Assembly (NCBI RefSeq): GCF_042663585.1 | Contig: NZ_JBHTAN010000006.1 | Coordinates: forward strand, 2,542,001-2,606,000 | Length of the DNA: 64,000 nucleotides | Direction of reading: 5' to 3' | Origin: Natranaeroarchaeum sp042663585 | GTDB taxonomy: Archaea > Halobacteriota > Halobacteria > Halobacteriales > Natronoarchaeaceae | In this document: piece after piece, positions 51,744-59,142 of the stretch | Layout: the number at the start of each line of letters is the position of its first letter | How positions within the stretch are numbered: the first letter of the stretch is position 1 | Position numbers and translations under genes: made by a program | Notes under the pieces: generated by a model | Told to the model about the DNA's origin: nothing | The model's input: only the letters and a program-made list of their open reading frames with translations | Database searches by the model: none

Positions 51744-53000
51744 ATGAGTATGAAACTCGACGCGCCGGCGGCCGACGCGCCGCCGGAGGCCGAGGACGGC
51801 GTCTGGCTGTCCTGCATCAACTGCGATCACACCCTCGCGCCGTTCGATGACGTCCTGTTCACCTGTCCGGAATGTGACGGGCTACTGGAAGTCCGTTACG
51901 CCGATCTCCCGACCTTCGAGGATTTCGAGGGCACCGGCGTCTGGCGGTACGACGACGCCTTACCCGTCGATATGGGCGTGACGATTCAGGAGGGCAACAC
52001 CCCGCTATACCAGGTGCCCGATCTGGAAGCCGAGACCGGCGTCGAGCATCTCCACGTGAAACACGAGGGGATGAACCCGACGGGCAGTTTCAAGGACCGC
52101 GGGATGACCGTCGGCGTACAGGTTGCCAGTCGCCTCGGCGTCGACCGACTCGCGTGTGCTTCGACGGGGAACACCAGCGCCGCGCTGTCGGCCTACGGCG
52201 CACGCTCGGCTATGGAGACGCTCGTCCTGCTCCCCGCCGGCAAAGTCGCCGCGGGGAAGGTCGCCCAGGCCAGCCTCCACGGGGCGCGCATCCTCGAAGT
52301 CGACGGCAACTTCGACACCTGCCTCGACATCGTGCAGGACCTCGCGACGAGCGGGCACGTCTACCTGCTGAACTCGCTGAACCCCTTCCGACTGGAGGGT
52401 CAGAAGACGATCGGTCTGGAGATACTCGAACAGTGCCAGGACCGGACCGGCGACTACCCTGACCGGATCGTCCTCCCGGTCGGCAACGCCGGCAACACCA
52501 GCGCGCTCTACAAGGCGTTTCGCGAACTCGTCCAGTCGGGCGCGCTCGACGAGAGCGAGGTACCCAAACTCACCGGCGTCCAGGCCGAGGGGGCCGCACC
52601 GATGGTCGAAGCGGTCGAGGAGGGCAACGACGAGATCCGCCGTTGGGAGACCGTCGAGACGCGCGCCACCGCGATCCGGATCGGCAACCCAGTCAACGCG
52701 CCGAAGGCCCTGCCTGCGATCAGCGAGACCGGCGGCACCGCAGTCGCCGTCTCCGACGACGAGATTACCGACGCTCAGCGCTCGCTCGCCGAGGAGGGCG
52801 TCGGCGTCGAACCCGCGAGCGCGGCGTCGATTGCCGGACTCCGCAAACTCCGCGAGCAGGACGTGGTCGGCAGCGATGAGAACGTCGTCTGTCTGACGAC
52901 CGGCCACCTGCTGAAAGACCCCGAAGCGGCCGCCGCGGCCGGAGGCACTCCCGAACCGGTGCCGGGGGATACTGAGGGCGTTCTCGATCATCTGGAGTGA
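51744..53000 (+). CDS. thrC: Threonine synthase
   Basis: The 418-residue PLP enzyme converts O-phosphohomoserine to threonine. The N-terminus has a zinc ribbon (Cys24, Cys27, Cys41, Cys44: 'CINCDHT', 'CPECDG'); the PLP lysine is Lys117 in 'NPTGSFKDRGMTVG', with 'ASTGNTSAALSAYGARSAME' and 'VGNAGNTSALYKAF' binding phosphate. A zinc-ribbon version of threonine synthase is usual in archaea. The last six codons and stop ('VLDHLE') form part of a ~50-bp tandem repeat (see 52980-53100), so the end may have been altered by duplication. Confidence 0.93.
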   Translation: MSMKLDAPAADAPPEAEDGVWLSCINCDHTLAPFDDVLFTCPECDGLLEVRYADLPTFEDFEGTGVWRYDDALPVDMGVTIQEGNTPLYQVPDLEAETGVEHLHVKHEGMNPTGSFKDRGMTVGVQVASRLGVDRLACASTGNTSAALSAYGARSAMETLVLLPAGKVAAGKVAQASLHGARILEVDGNFDTCLDIVQDLATSGHVYLLNSLNPFRLEGQKTIGLEILEQCQDRTGDYPDRIVLPVGNAGNTSALYKAFRELVQSGALDESEVPKLTGVQAEGAAPMVEAVEEGNDEIRRWETVETRATAIRIGNPVNAPKALPAISETGGTAVAVSDDEITDAQRSLAEEGVGVEPASAASIAGLRKLREQDVVGSDENVVCLTTGHLLKDPEAAAAAGGTPEPVPGDTEGVLDHLE

Positions 53001-53100
53001 TCGAGAGCTCGTAGAACCGTGTTTTACCGCATCCTCGATCATCCGGAATGATGAGGGCTCGTGGAACTGTGTTCCACGGCGTTCTCCAGCATCTCGAATA
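52980..53100. repeat. ~50-bp tandem repeat including the thrC stop and VEHGST-like hairpins
   Basis: Two full copies and part of a third: the segment at 52981-53027 matches the segment at 53032-53077 ('TCTCGATCATC' against 'CCTCGATCATC', then 'GCTCGTAGAACCG' against 'GCTCGTGGAACTG'), and a third start follows at 53082 ('TTCTCCAGCATCTCG'). Each full unit ends in a hairpin: GTAGAAC-CGT-GTTTTAC (53011-53027) and GTGGAAC-TGT-GTTCCAC (53061-53077). Read on the minus strand the hairpins encode AVKHGSTS and AVEHSSTS, degenerate versions of the kinase N-box repeat next door. The hairpin starts are 50 bases apart, so the frame is not kept. Confidence 0.75.
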
Positions 53101-53111
53101 AGTACGAACCG

Positions 53112-54992
53112 CTACTCCGCCCGGATCTCGAACCGAGCGCCGCCCGACTCGCTATCGACGAGGTCGATCGTCCAGTCGTGAGCGTCGGCCATCACATCGA
53201 CGATGCGAAGCCCGAGGCCGGTGCCGTCCTCGGCGGTCGTAAACCCGCGATCGAAGACGGCCGATTTCACCTCGTCCGGGATCCCCTGCCCATCGTCGGC
53301 GACGTAGAAGCCGTCGTCGAGCGGTCCCACCCGGACGCGGATCCGCTCGTCTCCGGACGTGGCGTGTTCCACGGCGTCCTGCTGAGTGTGCGAAGCAGGG
53401 CTTGTGGAGCCATGTTCCACAGCGTTCGAAAAGAGGTTCTCAAGCAGTTCGACGAGTCGATCGCGGTCGGCATCGATCGTTCCGACAGCCTGGGAGACCG
53501 CAAGCGTCGCTTCGTCCGTCTCGATCGAGTCCCAGGCGTCGGCGGCGGCGTCCGCAATACGCTCCGATTCGACCTCGCCGACGATCTCGCCGTCGCGCGC
53601 CAGCGTCAGCAGATCGTCGCTCATGCATTCGATCCGTTCGAGCGCGGCATCGATCTCGCCGACGATTTCGGGGTTGCCCTCGATCAGTTCGAGGTAGCCC
53701 TGCGCGATCGACAGCGGGTTCCGGAGATCGTGCGAGACGATTCCGGCGAACTCCTCCAGGCGCTCGTTCTGGCTCGCGAGCCGTTCTTTCCGGGCGGCGC
53801 TGTCGAGTGCGGTCCGGAAGTTCGCCGCAAACACCTCCGCTAGTTCGAGGGCCGAGTCGGTGAGGAGATCATCCATATCGACAACGCCGAGCGCTCCGTG
53901 GTCGCCGAGCGGAAAGGCGACACAGGTCGGGGTACTGTCCTCCGAGACGGCATCGTACCGTCGGCGGTCGCCATCTTCGAGTACCGCAATCGGGACCTCC
54001 GTCTCGTAGCTAGTCTCCAGCGTCGGTTCGCACTGGCCGTAACAGTCACAGTCCAGCTCGCAGGCAGCCTCGAACGTGAGTCCCTCGTCCTCTGCGACCG
54101 CGACCACTACGGTCGGCATATCGGGGACGTCCTCGGCAATGTTTGTTGCAACGTCGACGATCTCGGTGCTGCTTTCGGCGGCGACGAGATCCCTACTAGC
54201 AGTGTGCAGCGCATTGAGCATCTCCTCGTGCCGGCGCTGTGCGGTCACGTCCCGGGTCGAGCCGACGATCCCGACGACATCGCCCGTCTCGTCGCGGCGG
54301 GGCGCTTTCGTCGTGCTTACCCATCGGTTTCGGCCGTCGTCGTCGACGTAGCCATCGACCTCGTTCACGACTGGCTCGCCGGTCTCCATGATCTCGACTT
54401 CCTGCTCGCGGAGTTCAGCGCCCATCTCCGGGTTGAGTTCGAAGTCGGAGAGTCCGACCACATCCTCGCGGGTGAGGCCGTAATGGTTCGCCTTCGCGCC
54501 GCTGACCGCCGCGAACCGGCCGTACTCGTTCTTGATAAACACCCGATGGGGAATGTTGTCGAGGAGGTCGTCCAGCAAAGCCGCGTCGTCGGCGAACGGA
54601 TCGGTCCTATCGGCGGCGTGGCGGATCCGTTCGGCGACGGCGCCCGGGAACAGTTCGTCCGCAGACTCATCGGACGGGATACAGATCACGTCGTCCGCAC
54701 CCGCGGCTTTCGCGTCGCGAGCGAACCCGTCGCTTGCGTCGATGGCGACGACGACGACCGCGGCCGAGTCGACCCGCTCGCGAACGGCCCGAACGTGCTC
54801 CAGACCGTCGACTTCGGAACTGTCGGGGATGACAATGCAGTCGGTCTCTGTCGGCCGCGAGATTGCTCCAGACGCGTCGACGTGTCGCGTGGCTACGCCG
54901 TCCACTGCCTGTCGTAGCGCCCGCTCGACCTGTTCCAGCACCCCCCCAGAATCGACCAATGTGACAGTTAGTCGATGCATATGCTGACCCAT
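53112..54992 (-). CDS. Sensor histidine kinase 1: receiver-like, PAS, GAF, HisKA, HATPase
   Basis: The 626-residue protein starts with a receiver-like domain (residues ~5-115) in which no canonical phosphoacceptor Asp is evident, then PAS (~140-255, 'NIPHRVFIKNEYGRFAAVSG'), a GAF-like domain (~270-400), HisKA with His421 ('FAGIVSHDLRNPLSIAQGYL'), and a HATPase with N-box 'LVELLENLFSNAVEHGSTSP' and G1 'YVADDGQGIPDE'. The GAF part has a Cys cluster 'CELDCDCYGQC' (Cys311, 315, 317, 321) absent from the paralogues. The N-box is followed by one extra VEH unit. No membrane segment, so it is cytoplasmic. It ends the three-kinase array. Confidence 0.9.
   Translation of the reverse strand: MGQHMHRLTVTLVDSGGVLEQVERALRQAVDGVATRHVDASGAISRPTETDCIVIPDSSEVDGLEHVRAVRERVDSAAVVVVAIDASDGFARDAKAAGADDVICIPSDESADELFPGAVAERIRHAADRTDPFADDAALLDDLLDNIPHRVFIKNEYGRFAAVSGAKANHYGLTREDVVGLSDFELNPEMGAELREQEVEIMETGEPVVNEVDGYVDDDGRNRWVSTTKAPRRDETGDVVGIVGSTRDVTAQRRHEEMLNALHTASRDLVAAESSTEIVDVATNIAEDVPDMPTVVVAVAEDEGLTFEAACELDCDCYGQCEPTLETSYETEVPIAVLEDGDRRRYDAVSEDSTPTCVAFPLGDHGALGVVDMDDLLTDSALELAEVFAANFRTALDSAARKERLASQNERLEEFAGIVSHDLRNPLSIAQGYLELIEGNPEIVGEIDAALERIECMSDDLLTLARDGEIVGEVESERIADAAADAWDSIETDEATLAVSQAVGTIDADRDRLVELLENLFSNAVEHGSTSPASHTQQDAVEHATSGDERIRVRVGPLDDGFYVADDGQGIPDEVKSAVFDRGFTTAEDGTGLGLRIVDVMADAHDWTIDLVDSESGGARFEIRAE
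53371..53420 (-). repeat. VEHGST hairpin repeat in kinase 1
   Basis: The N-box codes 'AVEHGSTSPASHTQQDAVEH'. The first VEHGST copy forms a hairpin on the plus strand, GTGGAGC (53404-53410) with GTTCCAC (53414-53420), one G-T pair. The second copy ('VEHATS', about 53371-53390) is degenerate and barely folds. Confidence 0.7.
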
Positions 54993-55084
54993 TTCAGGTA
55001 GTTAATGACTATGGATTGTCACTGCCTGATAAAAAACTGCCGACTCGCGGGACGGATCAGCCGACAGTCGGTGCGTTCGGCCGT

Positions 55085-57091
55085 CTACACCTCGCTAGTG
55101 TCGATTTCGAAGCGTGCGCCCGCCTCGCGCTCGGTGTCGACGACCGATACCGACCAGCCGTGTGCCTCCACAAGCGTCTGTACAATATAAAGCCCGAAGC
55201 CGGTACCGTCCGTATCCGTCGTGAACCCCTGGTCGAACACGCGAGCTTTCTCCTCGGCCGGGATTCCGGGACCGTCGTCCTCGACGTACCAACCAGTCTC
55301 GGTCGTGCCGACCGTGACGGTGACCGACGGCTCGCCGGTCGCTGACTGATTGCTCGTGGAGCCGTGCTCGACAGGGTCGTCGGTCTGCGACCGACTGTTC
55401 GTGGAGCCATGCTCCACGCTATCCTGACGAGCCTGTGAGTCAGGGCTTGTCGAGCCGTGCTCGACAGCGTTCCGAAACAGGTTCTCCAGCAGTTCGACGA
55501 GCCGTTCGCGGTCGGCGTCGACGATGTCGTCGGTTACATCGATCTCCAGTGTGGCATCGTCAGTCGAGACGCTCTGCCAAGCGGTCTGGGCCGCGCTCTC
55601 GAGCGAGACGGGAGCCGTCTCGCCGACGATCTGGCCCTTTCGGGCGAGGGTCAGTAGCTCCTCGGTGAGATGGCTCATCCGGTCGAGCGAGCGGCTGATC
55701 TCCGTCCTGATCTCCTCGTCGACATCTGTCTGTGGGAGGTAACCTTTCGCGACCGCGAGCGGGTTTCGGATGTCGTGCGAGACGATCCCGGCGAACTCTT
55801 CGAGGCGTTCGTTCTGCCGGGCGAGTTCGCGCTCGCGGGCGCGCAGCGCCTCCTCGTGTGTCATCCGGGACAGTGTCGTCTCGACGTTCGCGGCCAGCAC
55901 GTCCGCGAGGTCGACTCCGAACTCGTTCAACGGTTCGCCGGTCGCGCCGAAACCGAGCACGCCGTGGTCCCCGAGTGGGATCGTAACGATATGGGGGCCG
56001 AACTCCTCGATATCGTCTAGCTCGGACTCGGTCCTGACTGCCGGCGACGAGCCGTCCGCTGGAGCGTGAATGAACTGGGAGCGACCCGCCTCGAAGGCCC
56101 GCTCGAACCACTCCTCCTGGTCCTCGAAGACTGACGGCTGGTCCGTTCTCGTCTGCGAACAGACCGGCTCTACGCTGTCCTCCTCGGCGAGAGAGACCTG
56201 AACAACGGGCAGGTCTGAGATGTCGTCGGCGATATCGACGACGATCTCGGCGATCTCCTCGCGGGACTCGGCGCTTACCAGATCGCGACTCGCGGCGTGG
56301 AGCGCGTTGACCATCTTCTCTTGTCGCATCCGTTCGGTGACGTCGACGGACGTGCCGATGAGGCCGACGACCTCGTCGTCGCTGTCGTATCTGGGCGCTT
56401 TGGTGATGTTGATCCATTGGTCACGTCCCGTCGCGTCCGAGTAATGTTCTGTTCGGTTGATCACCGGTTCCTCGGTCTCCATGATCTCCAGCTCCTCCTG
56501 CCAGAGTTCGTGTGCGTACTCGGGCGTGAACAGTTCGTGATCGGTCAGGCCGATCATCTGCTCGCGGGTGAGTCCGTACTCCTCGGCCGCGGCAGCACTG
56601 GCCTCGGCGATCCGGCCACGGTCGTCCTTGATAAACACCTGATGGGGGAGATACTCCAGCAGCGAGTCGAGTTGCTCGCTGTGACTGGCGAACTCACCGC
56701 CGGTGTCAGTGGCGGACCGGATCCGCCGCGTAACCGCAACCGAGACATCGTCGTCGGTGGTCGCCGTCGGCGGCAGCGAGATGACGTCCGCCGCCCCGTT
56801 GTCGAACGCCTCCGAGACGAACGTCTGGGAGGGATCGTCAGCGACGACGATCACCGGAGTATCCGGCAGTCGAAGGCGGACCAGCGCGGTCTGGGTCCGC
56901 CCGTCGACGTCACCAGCGGGGTCGTGAGAGACGACCACAGCATCGGGAGCGTGATCACCGATCGCATCCGGAGTTGCGACCGACGAGATGGTGATGTCGT
57001 CGTCGACGGCAGCAAGCGCCCGTTCGGCCTGTCCGAGGCTCTCGGCGGGGTCGACTAACAGAACCTCGATCGGTTCGAGCGAATCAGTCAT
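55085..57091 (-). CDS. Sensor histidine kinase 2: receiver-like, PAS, GAF, HisKA, HATPase
   Basis: The 668-residue paralogue of the flanking kinases has the receiver-like start 'IEVLLVDPAESLGQAERAL', PAS 'YLPHQVFIKDDRGRIAEASA', GAF-like region, HisKA with His439 ('GIVSHDIRNPLAVAKGYL') and HATPase with 'LVELLENLFRNAVEHGSTS' and 'YVEDDGPGIPAEEKARVF'. Between N-box and G1 it carries three VEHGST units instead of one, adding ~31 residues. The ATG at 57091 sits in the stop of kinase 3 (ATGA), so both are translated from one message. A longer in-frame start (57166) would lie inside kinase 3. Confidence 0.9.
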   Translation of the reverse strand: MTDSLEPIEVLLVDPAESLGQAERALAAVDDDITISSVATPDAIGDHAPDAVVVSHDPAGDVDGRTQTALVRLRLPDTPVIVVADDPSQTFVSEAFDNGAADVISLPPTATTDDDVSVAVTRRIRSATDTGGEFASHSEQLDSLLEYLPHQVFIKDDRGRIAEASAAAAEEYGLTREQMIGLTDHELFTPEYAHELWQEELEIMETEEPVINRTEHYSDATGRDQWINITKAPRYDSDDEVVGLIGTSVDVTERMRQEKMVNALHAASRDLVSAESREEIAEIVVDIADDISDLPVVQVSLAEEDSVEPVCSQTRTDQPSVFEDQEEWFERAFEAGRSQFIHAPADGSSPAVRTESELDDIEEFGPHIVTIPLGDHGVLGFGATGEPLNEFGVDLADVLAANVETTLSRMTHEEALRARERELARQNERLEEFAGIVSHDIRNPLAVAKGYLPQTDVDEEIRTEISRSLDRMSHLTEELLTLARKGQIVGETAPVSLESAAQTAWQSVSTDDATLEIDVTDDIVDADRERLVELLENLFRNAVEHGSTSPDSQARQDSVEHGSTNSRSQTDDPVEHGSTSNQSATGEPSVTVTVGTTETGWYVEDDGPGIPAEEKARVFDQGFTTDTDGTGFGLYIVQTLVEAHGWSVSVVDTEREAGARFEIDTSEV
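55356..55465 (-). repeat. Three VEHGST hairpin repeats in kinase 2
   Basis: Three tandem units of 48 and 45 bp spacing encode VEHGST followed by Ser/Asp/Gln-rich spacers ('SPDSQARQDS', 'NSRSQTDDP', 'SNQSATGEP'). Hairpins on the plus strand: GTCGAGC-CGT-GCTCGAC (55449-55465, perfect), GTGGAGC-CAT-GCTCCAC (55401-55417, perfect), GTGGAGC-CGT-GCTCGAC (55356-55372, one mismatch). The 45 bp at 55376-55420 are identical to 57367-57411 in kinase 3. Confidence 0.85.
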
Positions 57092-59046
57092 CGGGGTACC
57101 ACCCCTGTGAACTCGAAGCGAGCACCGCTCGGAGCGTGTTCCGCATCGGTGCCCGTCACCGACCACTCGTGGGCCTCGGCGAGCGTCTCGACGATGTACA
57201 GTCCGAACCCGGTGCCGTCCTCGCCGGAGTATCCCTGATCGAAGACCAGTGGCTTCCGGTCATCCGGAATGCCGGGACCGTCGTCCTCGACGTAGAAGCC
57301 GTCGGCGACCGTCCCGGCGGTGATCCGCACCGCGTCGGCGGTACTCGTCGAGACATGCTCGACGCTGTCGTCGGTCTGCGACCGACTGTTCGTGGAGCCA
57401 TGCTCCACGCTGTTTTTGAGCAGGTTCTCGAACAGCTCCGCGGTCCGGCCAGGGTCGGCCTCGAAAGCCAGATCGGCTCGGACGTCGAGCATCGCGTCGC
57501 CGGTATCGACGCTCTGCCAGGCGCGCTCGATCAGCGAGCGCAGTGAGACCGTTTCGGTGTTACCGACGATCTGCCCCTGGCGGGCGAGCGCCAGGAGTTC
57601 GTCGGTGAGCCGTTCCATCCGGTCGAGCGCCCACTGGACCTGGTGGCCGCTCTCGTCGCCCTCGTCGAACATCTCAGCGTAGCCCTGTGCGACCGAGAGC
57701 GGATTCCGAAGGTCGTGCGAGACGATGCTCGCGAACTCCTCTAAGCGCTCGTTCTGTCGTTCGAGTTCGCGCTCGCGTTCGCGGATGGCGTCCTCCCGCG
57801 CTACCCGATCGAGCGCCGCCTCGACGTTCGCTGCGAGCACCTTCATTAGCTCGATGCTGAACTCGTCGAGCGGGTCGCTCGTGGACTCGAACCCGAGCAC
57901 ACCGTGCTCGCCGAGCGGGAGTACAACGGCGATGGGGTCGGTTTTATCGGCCCGCTCCGACTCGGTGTAGCCGACGACGGCCGAGCGGTCGGCCACGGAT
58001 AGCTGGACGATGAACTGCAAGCTCTCCGTCTCGTAAGCGCGGTCGAACCACTGTGTGTACCGGTCGTAAATCGAGGGGCGACCCCCGTCACGGCTGGTCG
58101 CGACGGGCCGCAACGATCCGCCGGAGGCGTCGGAGAGCAGGACGTCGAGCATGGGCAGACCGGGTATTTCCTCGGCGATTTCGACCGCCGTTTCGACGAT
58201 CCGCTCCATACTCTTGGCCGAGACGAGTTTCCGGCTCGCGGCGTGCAGACCGTTCATCATCTTCTCGTTTCGCTTCTGGTCGGTGATGTCTCTGGCCGTC
58301 CCGATGATGCCGGCCACCTCGTCGCCCTCGCTGTCGTATCGCGGGGCTTTGGTCGTGTTCACCCATCGATCCCGCCCGTCTTCGTCGGTGAAGTGCTCGA
58401 CGTTGTTGATCATCGGCTCTCCGGCCGCCATGATCTCCTCTTCCTGGGCGCGGAGGTCAGCCGCCGTCTGTGGCTCGAACAGGTCGTAATCGGTCATCCC
58501 GATCAACTGCTCGCGGGAGGCCCTGTGCTCCCGCACAGAGACGTCGCTAATGGCTGCGATCCGACCGACATCGTCTTTGATAAATACCTGGTGGGGCAGG
58601 TATTTCATCACGGAATGGAGCAGTTCACCGTCGGTCTGGAACGACTCACCCATTCCCGCCGCGTGTCTGATCCGCCGGACTGTCGGCACAGGGCGGTCGA
58701 TCCCGGCCGCGATGTCCGAGTCGACACAGATGACGTCGGCAGCACCCGCGGAAAGGACGCCTGGAGCGTAGTAGGCCCGCGGATCGACCGCGAGAACCAC
58801 GATCGGTACGTCACGCAGATGCTCGCGGGCGGCGTGCATCTGCTCGGCACCGTCGATACCCTCCTCTTCGTGTTCCAGAACGACGAGACAGTCCGGCTCG
58901 ACCGACGTCGAGGCGAGTTCCGCTGTCGATGAGACGGTCTCGAGGGTCATCGTGTCGTCCGTTTCGTGGAGCGTCCGCGAAAACGGCCCGAGCTCGCCGA
59001 CCGGGTCGACGAGTAGTACGGTCATCGGCGCAGGAGAACGGGCCAT
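57088..59046 (-). CDS. Sensor histidine kinase 3: receiver-like, PAS, GAF, HisKA, HATPase
   Basis: The 652-residue first gene of the kinase array has a receiver-like domain starting 'MTVLLVDPVGELGPFSRTLH', where the usual phosphoacceptor position reads Glu ('DCLVVLEHEEEGIDG'), then PAS 'YLPHQVFIKDDVGRIAAISD', GAF, HisKA with His444 ('FASIVSHDLRNPLSVAQGYA') and HATPase ('LFENLLKNSVEHGSTNSRSQ', 'YVEDDGPGIPDDRKPLVFDQ'). The N-box carries two VEH units. No response regulator with an output domain is adjacent. Which signal each kinase senses is unknown. Confidence 0.9.
   Translation of the reverse strand: MARSPAPMTVLLVDPVGELGPFSRTLHETDDTMTLETVSSTAELASTSVEPDCLVVLEHEEEGIDGAEQMHAAREHLRDVPIVVLAVDPRAYYAPGVLSAGAADVICVDSDIAAGIDRPVPTVRRIRHAAGMGESFQTDGELLHSVMKYLPHQVFIKDDVGRIAAISDVSVREHRASREQLIGMTDYDLFEPQTAADLRAQEEEIMAAGEPMINNVEHFTDEDGRDRWVNTTKAPRYDSEGDEVAGIIGTARDITDQKRNEKMMNGLHAASRKLVSAKSMERIVETAVEIAEEIPGLPMLDVLLSDASGGSLRPVATSRDGGRPSIYDRYTQWFDRAYETESLQFIVQLSVADRSAVVGYTESERADKTDPIAVVLPLGEHGVLGFESTSDPLDEFSIELMKVLAANVEAALDRVAREDAIRERERELERQNERLEEFASIVSHDLRNPLSVAQGYAEMFDEGDESGHQVQWALDRMERLTDELLALARQGQIVGNTETVSLRSLIERAWQSVDTGDAMLDVRADLAFEADPGRTAELFENLLKNSVEHGSTNSRSQTDDSVEHVSTSTADAVRITAGTVADGFYVEDDGPGIPDDRKPLVFDQGYSGEDGTGFGLYIVETLAEAHEWSVTGTDAEHAPSGARFEFTGVVPR
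57347..57411 (-). repeat. Two VEHGST hairpin repeats in kinase 3
   Basis: GTGGAGC-CAT-GCTCCAC (57392-57408) is a perfect hairpin and lies in the 45-bp block (57367-57411) identical to kinase 2. The second unit, GTCGAG-ACATG-CTCGAC (57347-57363), keeps a six-base stem although the peptide reads VEHVST. Confidence 0.85.
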
Positions 59047-59142
59047 GTAACTAGGTCTCTTCTCGATTCATACTGTACCAGTAAAACAGTGGCGGCTCCT
59101 ACCAAATAGAAATACATCCGATCGTAAACGGAGACGGCGCGG

